From positions 1 through 30,964 of the forward strand of contig CANIMM010000004.1 in NCBI GenBank assembly GCA_947468255.1: 30,964 bases of DNA, given 5' to 3'. Under the pieces are notes generated by a model. That model was not told where the DNA came from and made no database searches. It worked only from the letters and a program-made list of their open reading frames with translations. Positions within the stretch are counted from its first letter, which is position 1. Every line of letters begins with the position of its first letter. The DNA is from Chitinophagaceae bacterium (GTDB taxonomy: Bacteria > Bacteroidota > Bacteroidia > Chitinophagales > Chitinophagaceae). Position numbers and translations under genes: made by a program. This document shows, in pieces, positions 24,577-30,964 of the stretch.

Positions 24577-25058
24577 TTACAAATAATCCAAACCAGCGAA
24601 AGGTATTTCTAATTGCACTAATAATTTTACTTGCCGTAAACATTGTGTTACTAACCTTTCTGTTAGTTAATAAGGAGGGAAGTCGTAGAGGGCATAATAG
24701 ACCCGATAGAAAGGCAATGATTAGTAATTTTTTGAAAACAGCTATCGGATTTGACGAGCACCAGTTGTTGCAATATGATTCAGCTAGCAACTTGTACAGA
24801 AGTAAAACAAAGCATCTTTTTGAAAATTTTCGTGCAAATAAAAATGAGCAATTGAAACAGCTAGTGGCGGGAAATTTTAGCGACTCTGTTATCCAACTGC
24901 TGGGAGATCAGTCTGCTGCAACCCATAAAACCATGGAAGTAAATACGCTGAATCATATAAAAAATATCCGGCAGCTTTGCAAGCCTTCTCAGCTTCCTGC
25001 TTTTGATTCTTTATTTAATAGGGTATTTGGAAGAAGAGACGAGGGTGGAAAAAAATGA
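24573..25058 (+). CDS. Membrane-anchored periplasmic protein, CpxP/heavy-metal-resistance-like
   Basis: 161 residues. One N-terminal membrane segment (about 10-33, VFLIALIILLAVNIVLLTFLL) is followed by a 128-residue helical, charged domain (FDEHQLLQYDSASNLYRSKTK, FENFRANKNEQLKQL). This resembles the CpxP / periplasmic heavy-metal sensor superfamily of Bacteroidota, in which the helical part binds stress ligands, but the classical LTxxQ motif is not evident (GFDEHQLLQYD may be its equivalent). It starts inside the preceding stop codon and ends 75 bases before the next gene. Very likely a sensor or modulator of the sigma circuit. Confidence 0.6.
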   Translation: MITNNPNQRKVFLIALIILLAVNIVLLTFLLVNKEGSRRGHNRPDRKAMISNFLKTAIGFDEHQLLQYDSASNLYRSKTKHLFENFRANKNEQLKQLVAGNFSDSVIQLLGDQSAATHKTMEVNTLNHIKNIRQLCKPSQLPAFDSLFNRVFGRRDEGGKK

Positions 25059-25133
25059 GGCAATACATTCTATGCGCTATTTGTCAAAAACTAAACATGT
25101 AAATCTATCTATCATAATTTAAAATTTCACAAA

Positions 25134-25517
25134 ATGAAAAAACAAATTGCATTGCTATTGACTACTGCATTATTAAGCTTTACTGCTGTGAATGCACAAG
25201 GTGGAGGACAACGCCAAACACCAGAAGAAAGAACTAAGGCTACGATGGAAAAGCTAGCTCCCTTAAATTTGGATGCCGAGGCTACCAAAAAAACGGAAGC
25301 CATTTTTGCTGATTATAATACTACTTGGCAAAAAACAATGGACGAAATGCGCGCAAGTGGTTCAGTCGACAGAGACGCGATGATGGCCAAGCGCAAAGAG
25401 CAGTCAGATGCAAGAGACGTAAAGTTAAAAGCAATTTTCAGTGCAGACCAAATGAAAAAATGGAAAGACGAAATTGAGCCTACTACTAGGCAGCAAAGAC
25501 CTCCATCAAATAACTAA
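25134..25517 (+). CDS. Periplasmic Spy/CpxP-like small protein
   Basis: 127 residues. A clear signal peptide is cleaved near A21 (FTAVNA then QGGG). The mature part is helical and highly charged: TPEERTKATMEKLAPLNLDAEATKK, repeated Asp/Lys/Met-rich helices (KTMDEMRASG, RDAMMAKRKEQSDARD), then FSADQMKKWKDEIE. This is the pattern of Bacteroidota Spy-like periplasmic proteins (a LNLDxxT... repeat, then a second helix pair with F-x-x-x-Q-x-x-x-W). These may act as chaperones under envelope stress. It closes the cluster and is followed by an intrinsic terminator. Confidence 0.7.
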   Translation: MKKQIALLLTTALLSFTAVNAQGGGQRQTPEERTKATMEKLAPLNLDAEATKKTEAIFADYNTTWQKTMDEMRASGSVDRDAMMAKRKEQSDARDVKLKAIFSADQMKKWKDEIEPTTRQQRPPSNN

Positions 25518-25532
25518 TTGATTGTTTATTAC

Positions 25533-25565
25533 AAAAAACGCTGATTTTCTATCAGCGTTTTTTTT
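25533..25565. terminator. Intrinsic terminator, probably bidirectional
   Basis: Stem AAAAAACGCTGAT (25533-25545) with ATCAGCGTTTTTT (25551-25563), loop TTTCT, then T residues to 25565. It ends the sigma cluster on the plus strand, and the A-run on its left gives a T-run for the DsbA-family gene on the minus strand. Confidence 0.9.
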
Positions 25566-25599
25566 GCTTACTCAGTTCAGTTAAAGCCCTTTTCTAATA

Positions 25600-26247
25600 C
25601 TATAATTCTAATAAGAGCTGGTCCAATCTTTCTTTAAAAGTTTCATAGGAAGTGAAGCCACTAGATAATAAATGAAATTTGGTTTCATTTATTTGCAGTA
25701 ATACTGCTGGATAACCTGTAACCTGTAATTGTTTGCAAAGGGCAAATTCATAATAGGCCATCTCCTTATACGCTTCCGATTTTAATTTAGCATAAAATGT
25801 TTCGGGTTGTATCGAATATTTTTCGAGCAAATGGCGATAGGATTCGTCATCGCAGAGATCTCTTCCCTCAAAATGGAGGGCATATTGAAGATCTGCTACA
25901 AATTCAATCTGCCGGGCAGGATAAAATTCCTTAAAAATACAAACTGCGATAGCTGGTTTTTCAGATGCTGGATACCAATCGCTTAGGTCTGGATGATTGA
26001 TATGCCATAAATAATCATTTCCAAATTTAATTCCTGTATGCTCTTCTACCACGCTGTAGGCTTTTTTAATAAAATCGGCAGTAACACTGATGTGTTTGGC
26101 TTCTTCATCCAGAATCATTCCGCCACTTAACACTTCAAAATCAAGTTGGTTTTTATATTCCTCGAAGATTGTTTTTATTACAGGACTAAATCCATAGCAC
26201 CAGCCACAGTAGGCGTCGTAACAGTAAATTAAGGTAGGTTTTTCCAT
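25600..26247 (-). CDS. DsbA-family (FrnE-like) thioredoxin-fold oxidoreductase
   Basis: 215 residues. The redox motif is C14-G15-W16-C17 (DAYCGWCYGF) directly after the first strand, the cis-proline is P180 (TGYPAV), and a helical insertion lies between (about 50-165). No signal peptide, so this is a cytoplasmic member, as in many FrnE-type DsbA proteins, probably acting as a disulfide reductase or isomerase, or on thiol conjugates. The REP-like repeat array begins 26 bases before its ATG, so the repeats lie in its 5' region; they could affect its expression. Confidence 0.85.
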   Translation of the reverse strand: MEKPTLIYCYDAYCGWCYGFSPVIKTIFEEYKNQLDFEVLSGGMILDEEAKHISVTADFIKKAYSVVEEHTGIKFGNDYLWHINHPDLSDWYPASEKPAIAVCIFKEFYPARQIEFVADLQYALHFEGRDLCDDESYRHLLEKYSIQPETFYAKLKSEAYKEMAYYEFALCKQLQVTGYPAVLLQINETKFHLLSSGFTSYETFKERLDQLLLEL

Positions 26248-26275
26248 AAAAAGTTGTTAAAGATAAAGGTTTCCG

Positions 26276-26355
26276 GTGACTCACCGGAGGGGGTGACTCA
26301 CCGGAGGGAGTGACTCACCGGAGGGAGTGACTCACCGGAGGGAGTGACTCACCGG
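26276..26355. repeat. Left array: five units of GTGACTCACCGGAGGGN at 17-bp period
   Basis: Units start at 26276, 26293, 26310, 26327 and 26344, exactly 17 bases apart. The core GTGACTCAC is a palindrome around a central C, and CCGGTGACTCACCGG adds to the symmetry. It lies between the transposase 3' end and the DsbA-family gene. Confidence 0.95.
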
Positions 26356-26358
26356 GTG

Positions 26359-27036
26359 TTATTCCAATTTTGATGAAGGCCAATTTTTTTGATAAAAATA
26401 AGCTGCTTGTTGATTATGAGTAAAGATAAAATTATTTATCCCATTAAAAAATTCAAGTACATTTTTAGAATCTACCCAGCTATGATCATTTTGCACTACT
26501 GGCAGATAAGATGAAAAAGGATAATTTTTGTAATCCTTTACCAGTTCGTGTTTCTGAGCATTTGCATTGGTATAAATAATAGCTTGTTGCAAATGAGCTT
26601 CTCCATCAATCTGTATTCGCTTAAAGGGCTTTTGAAAAATACCACCCTTCCTTTCATATTTATTGTTGACATAATTAGCATATGAAACCAAAAAACTATT
26701 CATTTGACGCTCTATTACTTTATTGAAAAAAATTTCATTTTCACACTCGTCATAAAAATGCTTCATTGAATTTGTCCTCTCCTTTTTTGGAATCTGGTGT
26801 ATAAATTGATAGATAGATGCCGAGGACTTTGTTTTAATTATATGATGAGTATGGTTGGTAAGGAGACAAAAACTCCATACATCCAAGAAGTCGCCTGTAA
26901 ATATTTTAAATCGCTCCTTAAAGGTTCTATAGTCCTGATTATCTTGAAAAAGTAAAAGTCCATCAATGCTTTTACAAACAATATGGTAATACTCAACTGG
27001 GGAAAAATGAGCTTTAAGTGTTTCGGGAGTGGGCAT
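26359..27036 (-). CDS. REP-associated tyrosine transposase (Y1_Tnp / IS200-like, RAYT)
   Basis: 225 residues, a usual RAYT length. The family core is complete: YYHIVCKSIDGLLLF (16-30), then DVWSFCLLTNHTHHIIK (52-68) with the HUH metal ligands H62 and H64, a lysine/arginine-rich helix, and the tyrosine helix SFLVSYANYVNNKYERKGGIFQ (114-135, quoted in parts), where Y119 or Y122 would be the nucleophile. It ends with IQIDGEAHLQQAIIYTNANAQKHE and PFSSY, as in RAYTs. Such enzymes cut single-stranded DNA at repeat hairpins. Here the flanking repeats are the obvious candidates. No IS200-type terminal ends were recognised and the frame is intact. Confidence 0.9.
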   Translation of the reverse strand: MPTPETLKAHFSPVEYYHIVCKSIDGLLLFQDNQDYRTFKERFKIFTGDFLDVWSFCLLTNHTHHIIKTKSSASIYQFIHQIPKKERTNSMKHFYDECENEIFFNKVIERQMNSFLVSYANYVNNKYERKGGIFQKPFKRIQIDGEAHLQQAIIYTNANAQKHELVKDYKNYPFSSYLPVVQNDHSWVDSKNVLEFFNGINNFIFTHNQQAAYFYQKNWPSSKLE

Positions 27037-27061
27037 TTTTTCTGTTATCTTTCTCTTTTCG

Positions 27062-27090
27062 GTGAGTCACTGGAGGGGGTGAGTCACCGA
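27062..27090. repeat. Two repeat units before the transposase start (GTGAGTCAC variant)
   Basis: Units at 27062 and 27079 keep the 17-base period, but the central base of the core is G in place of C. They lie 26-54 bases upstream of the transposase ATG, so they are in its leader or promoter. Confidence 0.92.
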
Positions 27091-27104
27091 GAAAGATCTC
27101 TATC

Positions 27105-27125
27105 AATATACACATTTTGTATATT
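27105..27125. repeat. Perfect 8-bp inverted repeat between the repeat arrays
   Basis: AATATACA (27105-27112) and TGTATATT (27118-27125) with a 5-base loop, upstream of the transposase gene. Possible hairpin or regulator site. Confidence 0.6.
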
Positions 27126-27162
27126 ATTTCCTACAATAATGCATGTTACCGGTTCGTCAGCC

Positions 27163-27213
27163 CCTCCGGTGACTCACCGGAGGCAGTGACTCACCGAAGG
27201 GGGTGACTCACGG
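27163..27213. repeat. Right array: three units of the same repeat
   Basis: Units at 27169, 27186 and 27203, again 17 bases apart, with core GTGACTCAC. The first sits in a perfect 21-base inverted repeat, CCTCCGGTGA-C-TCACCGGAGG (27163-27183). The array ends 15 bases before the stop of the cytochrome c gene. Confidence 0.93.
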
Positions 27214-27227
27214 GATATAGAAACCGG

Positions 27228-29399
27228 TCAATTCAAAAACATTTCATCTACCAATAAAAAGTATTTTTTCTTCTCCTTAAAATAGGGCTTTGCAATAATT
27301 TTAAGATAAGATAACTTACTTGGTTTAAATACCCCTTCAATATATTTAAGTGAAACAGTTTCGTCTTTTACAGGAAGCGCTGGCTTAAATTTTGTAAGCA
27401 GGCGTAAGTTTTTCGGATTATCCCCTCCCCAAATTTCTATAGACATCGGCGGGTAAATACCTGTTTTTTCTTCCACCATAATGTGCATGCCATAAGAACT
27501 TAGTGTAATTGGATTATTAAAAATACAATCAAGAATCAAATCATTGTCGCGCACAGCCGCCCAGTAGTTGGCCCATGCAGGATTGTTGGCTCCAATAACA
27601 CCCAGCTTTGTATTGAAAAACGTTTTCGAACCCTCGGCTAAATGTCTGCTGCTCAATTGAGATAACAATGCCATACTATCAGGTATAAACGAGTTTTTTA
27701 AAAAGCTAAACTCCGCCACATCACTAGAATACCAACCCTTTTTGTATGCCTTGACCTTTATGGAAGTAGTTTTTGTAATAACCGTTTTATTATTAAACAC
27801 AAGCGACGAAATACTGTCTGGCTCTTTTCCATCTAGTGTATAACGAAGTTCTGTTCCGTTAATAGGATGAAATAATGCGACATCAATGGAATTGGCAAAC
27901 ACCAAACTTTTATTTTTTACCAGGGGCGGATTTAATGTAAGCTTTGCAGATTCGTCAATAACAAACCCTTGCACGAAATTGATATTTTTAAACCTTTGCT
28001 GCAACTGAGTGATTTCCTGCGCAGACAGACTGGTGCTCCACAAAGTGACCGTTGTAAGATTTTTGAATTGGCTAATAATTTCCTTCAATCCTGCACTCGA
28101 TATTTTCGTTCCCGAAAGGCAAAGCGTATGCAGATGTTTTAATGAGGATAGTGCACCAAGACCGCTAGTGTTAACATCTGTAAAATTGATATCTAACTTA
28201 CGCAGGTTTTCAAATATGCTCACTTTATTAAGATCTTCATTTTTCACAGGTAGCTTAGCCAGACTTAATGATATCACCTGATTTTTAATTTCACCTAATT
28301 CCTCCAATTGCTTCACGTTGTAAATATCTTTGTTGTATATTCTTACATCAAGCCCTGGCGATGCTTTAGCAACATGTTGTATCGTTCGGTAATCGGTATT
28401 AAGTTTTGCAATTGTTTTTTCATCCGCAGCGGAGAAATCAAAATTTTCTACAGGAGCTGCTGAGCCATTCAATAATTTATTTGCCAAAAGCCTTAAAGAA
28501 TCAGTTGCGGGCAATGCAATTACTTTTTGTGTAAAACTGGCTTGGTTTTTAATCCACAACCCAAGTAAATTTATTTCGTCGGCACTAAGTTGCGGTTTAC
28601 TGGATGGTGGCATGTGTTTTTCGTCATCAATAGGAAGGTGTACACGTTGTAAAAGCAAACTTATTTCAGGATAGCCGGATACAAACAGCTTGCCTGTTTT
28701 ACCACCCTTTAACATGGAAAGCGTATCTGCAAATGACAACTCCCCTTTCTGTTTATGCAGGTTATGACAGCCGGAACATTTAGCATCCAAGATTGGATGA
28801 ATAAGATCGTCAAACACGATCGCCTTTTCTATGGGCACCAAAGGCTTTTTGATATTAGATAAGATGGGCTGAATAATAAAATTTTCTCCATGCGACAATA
28901 CGCCACCATAATGACCTGTAAACAAAATCACCATTACCAACATAGATCCGAAAGACCAGGCCACCGCTTTTTTGTACCAAGCCTTATCGCTAAGCCAAAA
29001 TATGAATGATGACATAAAAAAGATCGTAGCCCCTGCCCATTTATGCCATATCAATGTATCACCTGAATAACCCGATTCCTTGGAAAGAAACAAACCCAGG
29101 ATAACCGTTACCCCTGCCAATAAAGCTCCTGCCAATAAAAGGCTGCGTGCATACCTATCAAGTGATGTGTTTTCTTCCTGCTGACCCGAGAAGCGGCGCA
29201 ATCCCATCACCACACCTAGTATCAAAATCACTATAGGAAAATGCAGTAGTGCAGGATGCATTCTTCCTAAAGGTTGTATCCAAAAGGGCAGTACAATATA
29301 TTTTGAAAACAACAATAGAAATAGTGCAAAAATATTCAACACTATTAACAACTGCCTAGCAACAATTCTTAGTTTATTATTCATTACAATGGATACCAT
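27228..29399 (-). CDS. Membrane planctomycete-type cytochrome c protein with LRR and chitobiase-like domains
   Basis: 723 residues with about five N-terminal membrane segments (about 15-175, DUF2231-like pattern with HPALLHFPIVI). A cytochrome c domain follows (about 190-295): haem motif C208-S-G-C211-H212 and likely axial methionine M263 (HMPPSS). LRR-type repeats span about 370-475 (LRKLDINFTDV, LHTLCLSGTKI). A chitobiase C-terminal-like domain follows (about 497-566, LRYTLDGKEPDS), and then a discoidin-like end. Such proteins in Bacteroidota and Planctomycetota accompany DUF1501 and DUF1553 genes; the assembly is thought to act on polysaccharides, but no reaction is established. The DUF1501 gene ends 25 bases upstream. 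M6 is an alternative start. Confidence 0.85.
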   Translation of the reverse strand: MVSIVMNNKLRIVARQLLIVLNIFALFLLLFSKYIVLPFWIQPLGRMHPALLHFPIVILILGVVMGLRRFSGQQEENTSLDRYARSLLLAGALLAGVTVILGLFLSKESGYSGDTLIWHKWAGATIFFMSSFIFWLSDKAWYKKAVAWSFGSMLVMVILFTGHYGGVLSHGENFIIQPILSNIKKPLVPIEKAIVFDDLIHPILDAKCSGCHNLHKQKGELSFADTLSMLKGGKTGKLFVSGYPEISLLLQRVHLPIDDEKHMPPSSKPQLSADEINLLGLWIKNQASFTQKVIALPATDSLRLLANKLLNGSAAPVENFDFSAADEKTIAKLNTDYRTIQHVAKASPGLDVRIYNKDIYNVKQLEELGEIKNQVISLSLAKLPVKNEDLNKVSIFENLRKLDINFTDVNTSGLGALSSLKHLHTLCLSGTKISSAGLKEIISQFKNLTTVTLWSTSLSAQEITQLQQRFKNINFVQGFVIDESAKLTLNPPLVKNKSLVFANSIDVALFHPINGTELRYTLDGKEPDSISSLVFNNKTVITKTTSIKVKAYKKGWYSSDVAEFSFLKNSFIPDSMALLSQLSSRHLAEGSKTFFNTKLGVIGANNPAWANYWAAVRDNDLILDCIFNNPITLSSYGMHIMVEEKTGIYPPMSIEIWGGDNPKNLRLLTKFKPALPVKDETVSLKYIEGVFKPSKLSYLKIIAKPYFKEKKKYFLLVDEMFLN

Positions 29400-29424
29400 T
29401 TAGGATGATTGAATACCTAATTCA

Positions 29425-30879
29425 TTAACCGATAATGTCCCTTACTACTTTTCCGGAAACATCTGTTAACTTATACCGTCGGCCAAGATGTTTAAAAATG
29501 AGCTTTTCATGATCCAGTCCCAATTGGTTCAAAACAGTCGCCTGAAAGTCGTGCACATGAACAGGGTCTTTAATAATATTGTAGCCAAGTTCATCGGTTT
29601 CGCCATAGGTAATGCCTGGCTTTATACCTCCGCCTGCCATCCACACAGTAAAACAACGGGGATGGTGATCTCGACCATAATTTTCCTTTGAAAGTTTGCC
29701 CTGTGTAAAACTAGTGCGGCCAAATTCACCTCCCCAGATCACCAAGGTTTCATCCAACAAACCACGTTGCTTAAGATCCATCACCAATGCCGCAGAAGCC
29801 TGATCCACATCTTTCGCCTGACTAGCGATTTCAAAAGGAAGGTTGCCATGTTGGTCCCATCCCTGGTGGTACAGCTGCACAAAACGAACGCCTTTTTCGG
29901 AAAGTTTTCTTGCCAGCAAACAGTTGGCTGCAAAAGTGCCCGGCACCAAACAATCCGGGCCATACATATTTACAATACTATCTGGCTCTTTTGATAAATC
30001 CATTACTTCGGGCACGGCTGTCTGCATACGATAAGCCATTTCATATTGCTTGATGCGCGTAGCTATTTCAGGATCACCAAATTGTTTGTAAGACAAATTA
30101 TTCAACTCAGAAAGATTGTCTAACATTTCCCTCCGCTCATTGCGGCTTATGCCATCGTTGTCTTTAATGTATAATACAGGATCTTCTCCTTTACTAAATT
30201 GCACGCCTTGATGCACAGAATCTAAAAAACCATTGGACCATAATTTTGAATAAACGCCTTGTCCATTTCCAATACCTCTTGAAAGCAAGACTGTAAACGC
30301 TGGCAGATTTTTATTCTCACTTCCCAAACCATAACTTAACCAAGAACCCATACTAGGGCGATTTCCCTGTTGCGCCCCTGTTTGTAAAAAGGTCAATGCC
30401 GGATCATGGTTAATGGCTTCTGTATAAATTGATTTGACGAAACAAAGCTCATCGGCAATTTTTGCTGTATAGGGCAACAAGTCGCTGATCCATGCACCTG
30501 ACTTTCCATGTTGTTTAAAGTCAACAAAGGATCCCACCAAAGGAAAAGAAGACTGGCCAGATGTCATCCCAGTTAAGCGTTGCGTTCCACGAACAGAAGG
30601 CGGTATTTCCACCCCAGTCATTTCCCGAAGCTTAGGTTTATAATCAAACAATTCCTGTTGCGCAGGTGCTCCATTCTGAAACAGGTAAATTACTCGCTTG
30701 GCCTTAGGTGCAAAATGAGGAATTCCCGGAGTTAATGCATTGTCGCCCGCATTACTATTGCCAAAAAGATCCGGCATGAGTAATGAGCCCAACGCAACAC
30801 TTCCAATGCCCATACCCATAGTAGAAAGGAAACGACGCCGGGTTTTTGATAGCCCATGTTCAAAAAATTCTTTTTCCAT
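29425..30879 (-). CDS. DUF1501 family protein, Tat-exported
   Basis: 484 residues. The N-terminus carries a Tat signal: T13-R14-R15-R16-F17-L18, followed by a hydrophobic stretch and a cleavage region (MPDLFGNSNAGDN). The rest has the DUF1501 pattern of sulfatase-like alpha/beta proteins: IYLFQNGAPAQQELFDYKP, GRDHHPRCFTVWMAGGG and the end of the domain with DPVHVHDFQATVLNQLGLD and GRRYKL. The usual length is about 430-490. The protein folds in the cytoplasm and is exported to the periplasm, with no proven reaction. In related genomes it forms a unit with DUF1553 genes and a planctomycete-type cytochrome protein; here the second is directly downstream (25 bases), and the first may lie just outside the window on the right. 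Confidence 0.9.
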   Translation of the reverse strand: MEKEFFEHGLSKTRRRFLSTMGMGIGSVALGSLLMPDLFGNSNAGDNALTPGIPHFAPKAKRVIYLFQNGAPAQQELFDYKPKLREMTGVEIPPSVRGTQRLTGMTSGQSSFPLVGSFVDFKQHGKSGAWISDLLPYTAKIADELCFVKSIYTEAINHDPALTFLQTGAQQGNRPSMGSWLSYGLGSENKNLPAFTVLLSRGIGNGQGVYSKLWSNGFLDSVHQGVQFSKGEDPVLYIKDNDGISRNERREMLDNLSELNNLSYKQFGDPEIATRIKQYEMAYRMQTAVPEVMDLSKEPDSIVNMYGPDCLVPGTFAANCLLARKLSEKGVRFVQLYHQGWDQHGNLPFEIASQAKDVDQASAALVMDLKQRGLLDETLVIWGGEFGRTSFTQGKLSKENYGRDHHPRCFTVWMAGGGIKPGITYGETDELGYNIIKDPVHVHDFQATVLNQLGLDHEKLIFKHLGRRYKLTDVSGKVVRDIIG

Positions 30880-30964
30880 ACAACAACTTATTTGTTTGAT
30901 GCAGCAATCGATGCATTATGTTTTAGTAATAGTTTCCTCTAGATTATAAATAGTAGATATTACC
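30880..30964. other. Intergenic bases up to the window edge
   Basis: 85 bases before the DUF1501 start with no gene and no clear promoter pair. If the operon continues, the upstream gene ends to the right of the window. Confidence 0.4.

Larger units (their letters stand above)
26273..27213 (-). mobile_element. REP-associated transposase with flanking 17-bp-period repeat arrays
   Basis: A single Y1 transposase gene is bounded by arrays of one repeat: five units on the left (26276-26355), two just before the transposase start (27062-27087) and three further right (27163-27213). Every array keeps a 17-base period. The left array ends 3 bases from the transposase stop codon. This looks like a RAYT together with the repeats it acts on, or one that has co-evolved with them. 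Which part moves, if any, cannot be seen from one copy. Confidence 0.75.

Noticed and set aside
26273..26355. CRISPR array
   Set aside because: The units are 17 bases long including the linker, with no variable spacers, so this is a tandem repeat and not a repeat-spacer array.
26276..27211. Binding sites of the AP-1/Gcn4 type (TGACTCA)
   Set aside because: The core contains this word, but bZIP regulators are eukaryotic and the window is clearly bacterial; the match comes from the palindrome.

Overview
The window looks like chromosome from an AT-rich Bacteroidota bacterium, most likely of the Chitinophagaceae or a close relative. The reasons are a CarboxypepD_reg plus plug plus beta-barrel outer-membrane protein, the TAnnTTTG type of -7 promoter element before the tRNA, weak or absent Shine-Dalgarno signals, a Tat-exported DUF1501 protein paired with a planctomycete-type cytochrome c protein, and a RecQ with the long C-terminal extension usual in this phylum. 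This placement is inference from gene content; no rRNA is present to confirm it.

Layout. 1-2170: the 3' end of recQ, a zinc alcohol dehydrogenase and tRNA-Phe with a strong terminator. 2338-5506: a full-length ChrA chromate transporter, a DUF1275 membrane protein and two small unknown genes. 5608-7511: a lipoprotein prolyl-aminopeptidase-like hydrolase and an SDR enzyme of the fructuronate-reductase (YjmF) type. 7710-11400: three minus-strand genes that may form a set (a subtilase without a signal peptide, a small membrane protein, a secreted protein of unknown family). 11731-14988: hemN followed closely by a large nitronate-monooxygenase-like flavoprotein. 15233-15388: an intergenic element made of repeated AATCTGCG words. 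15397-17300: a divergent SDR / aldo-keto reductase pair. 17382-20290: a pRiA4b ORF-3 domain protein, a small protein paired with a divergent arginyl-tRNA-protein-transferase-like protein, and a small unknown gene. 20711-25517: a five-gene plus-strand cluster holding an outer-membrane beta-barrel protein, an ECF sigma factor, a probable anti-sigma factor and two periplasmic Spy/CpxP-like small proteins, closed by a terminator. 25600-27227: a DsbA-family oxidoreductase, then a REP-associated (Y1, HUH) transposase flanked by three arrays of a 17-bp-period, palindrome-cored repeat. 27228-30879: a membrane cytochrome c / LRR / chitobiase-like protein and a Tat-exported DUF1501 protein, probably the downstream part of an operon that continues past the right edge.

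The parts most worth following are: (1) the Y1 transposase with ten repeat units around it at exact 17-bp spacing, two of them in its own 5' leader; (2) the outer-membrane protein / sigma / anti-sigma / Spy-like cluster, which reads like a self-contained envelope-stress circuit; (3) the hemN plus nitronate-monooxygenase-like pair; (4) the ATE-like protein that lacks the N-terminal cysteine motif; (5) the subtilase set. All functional statements rest on reading motifs by eye; no database search was run.
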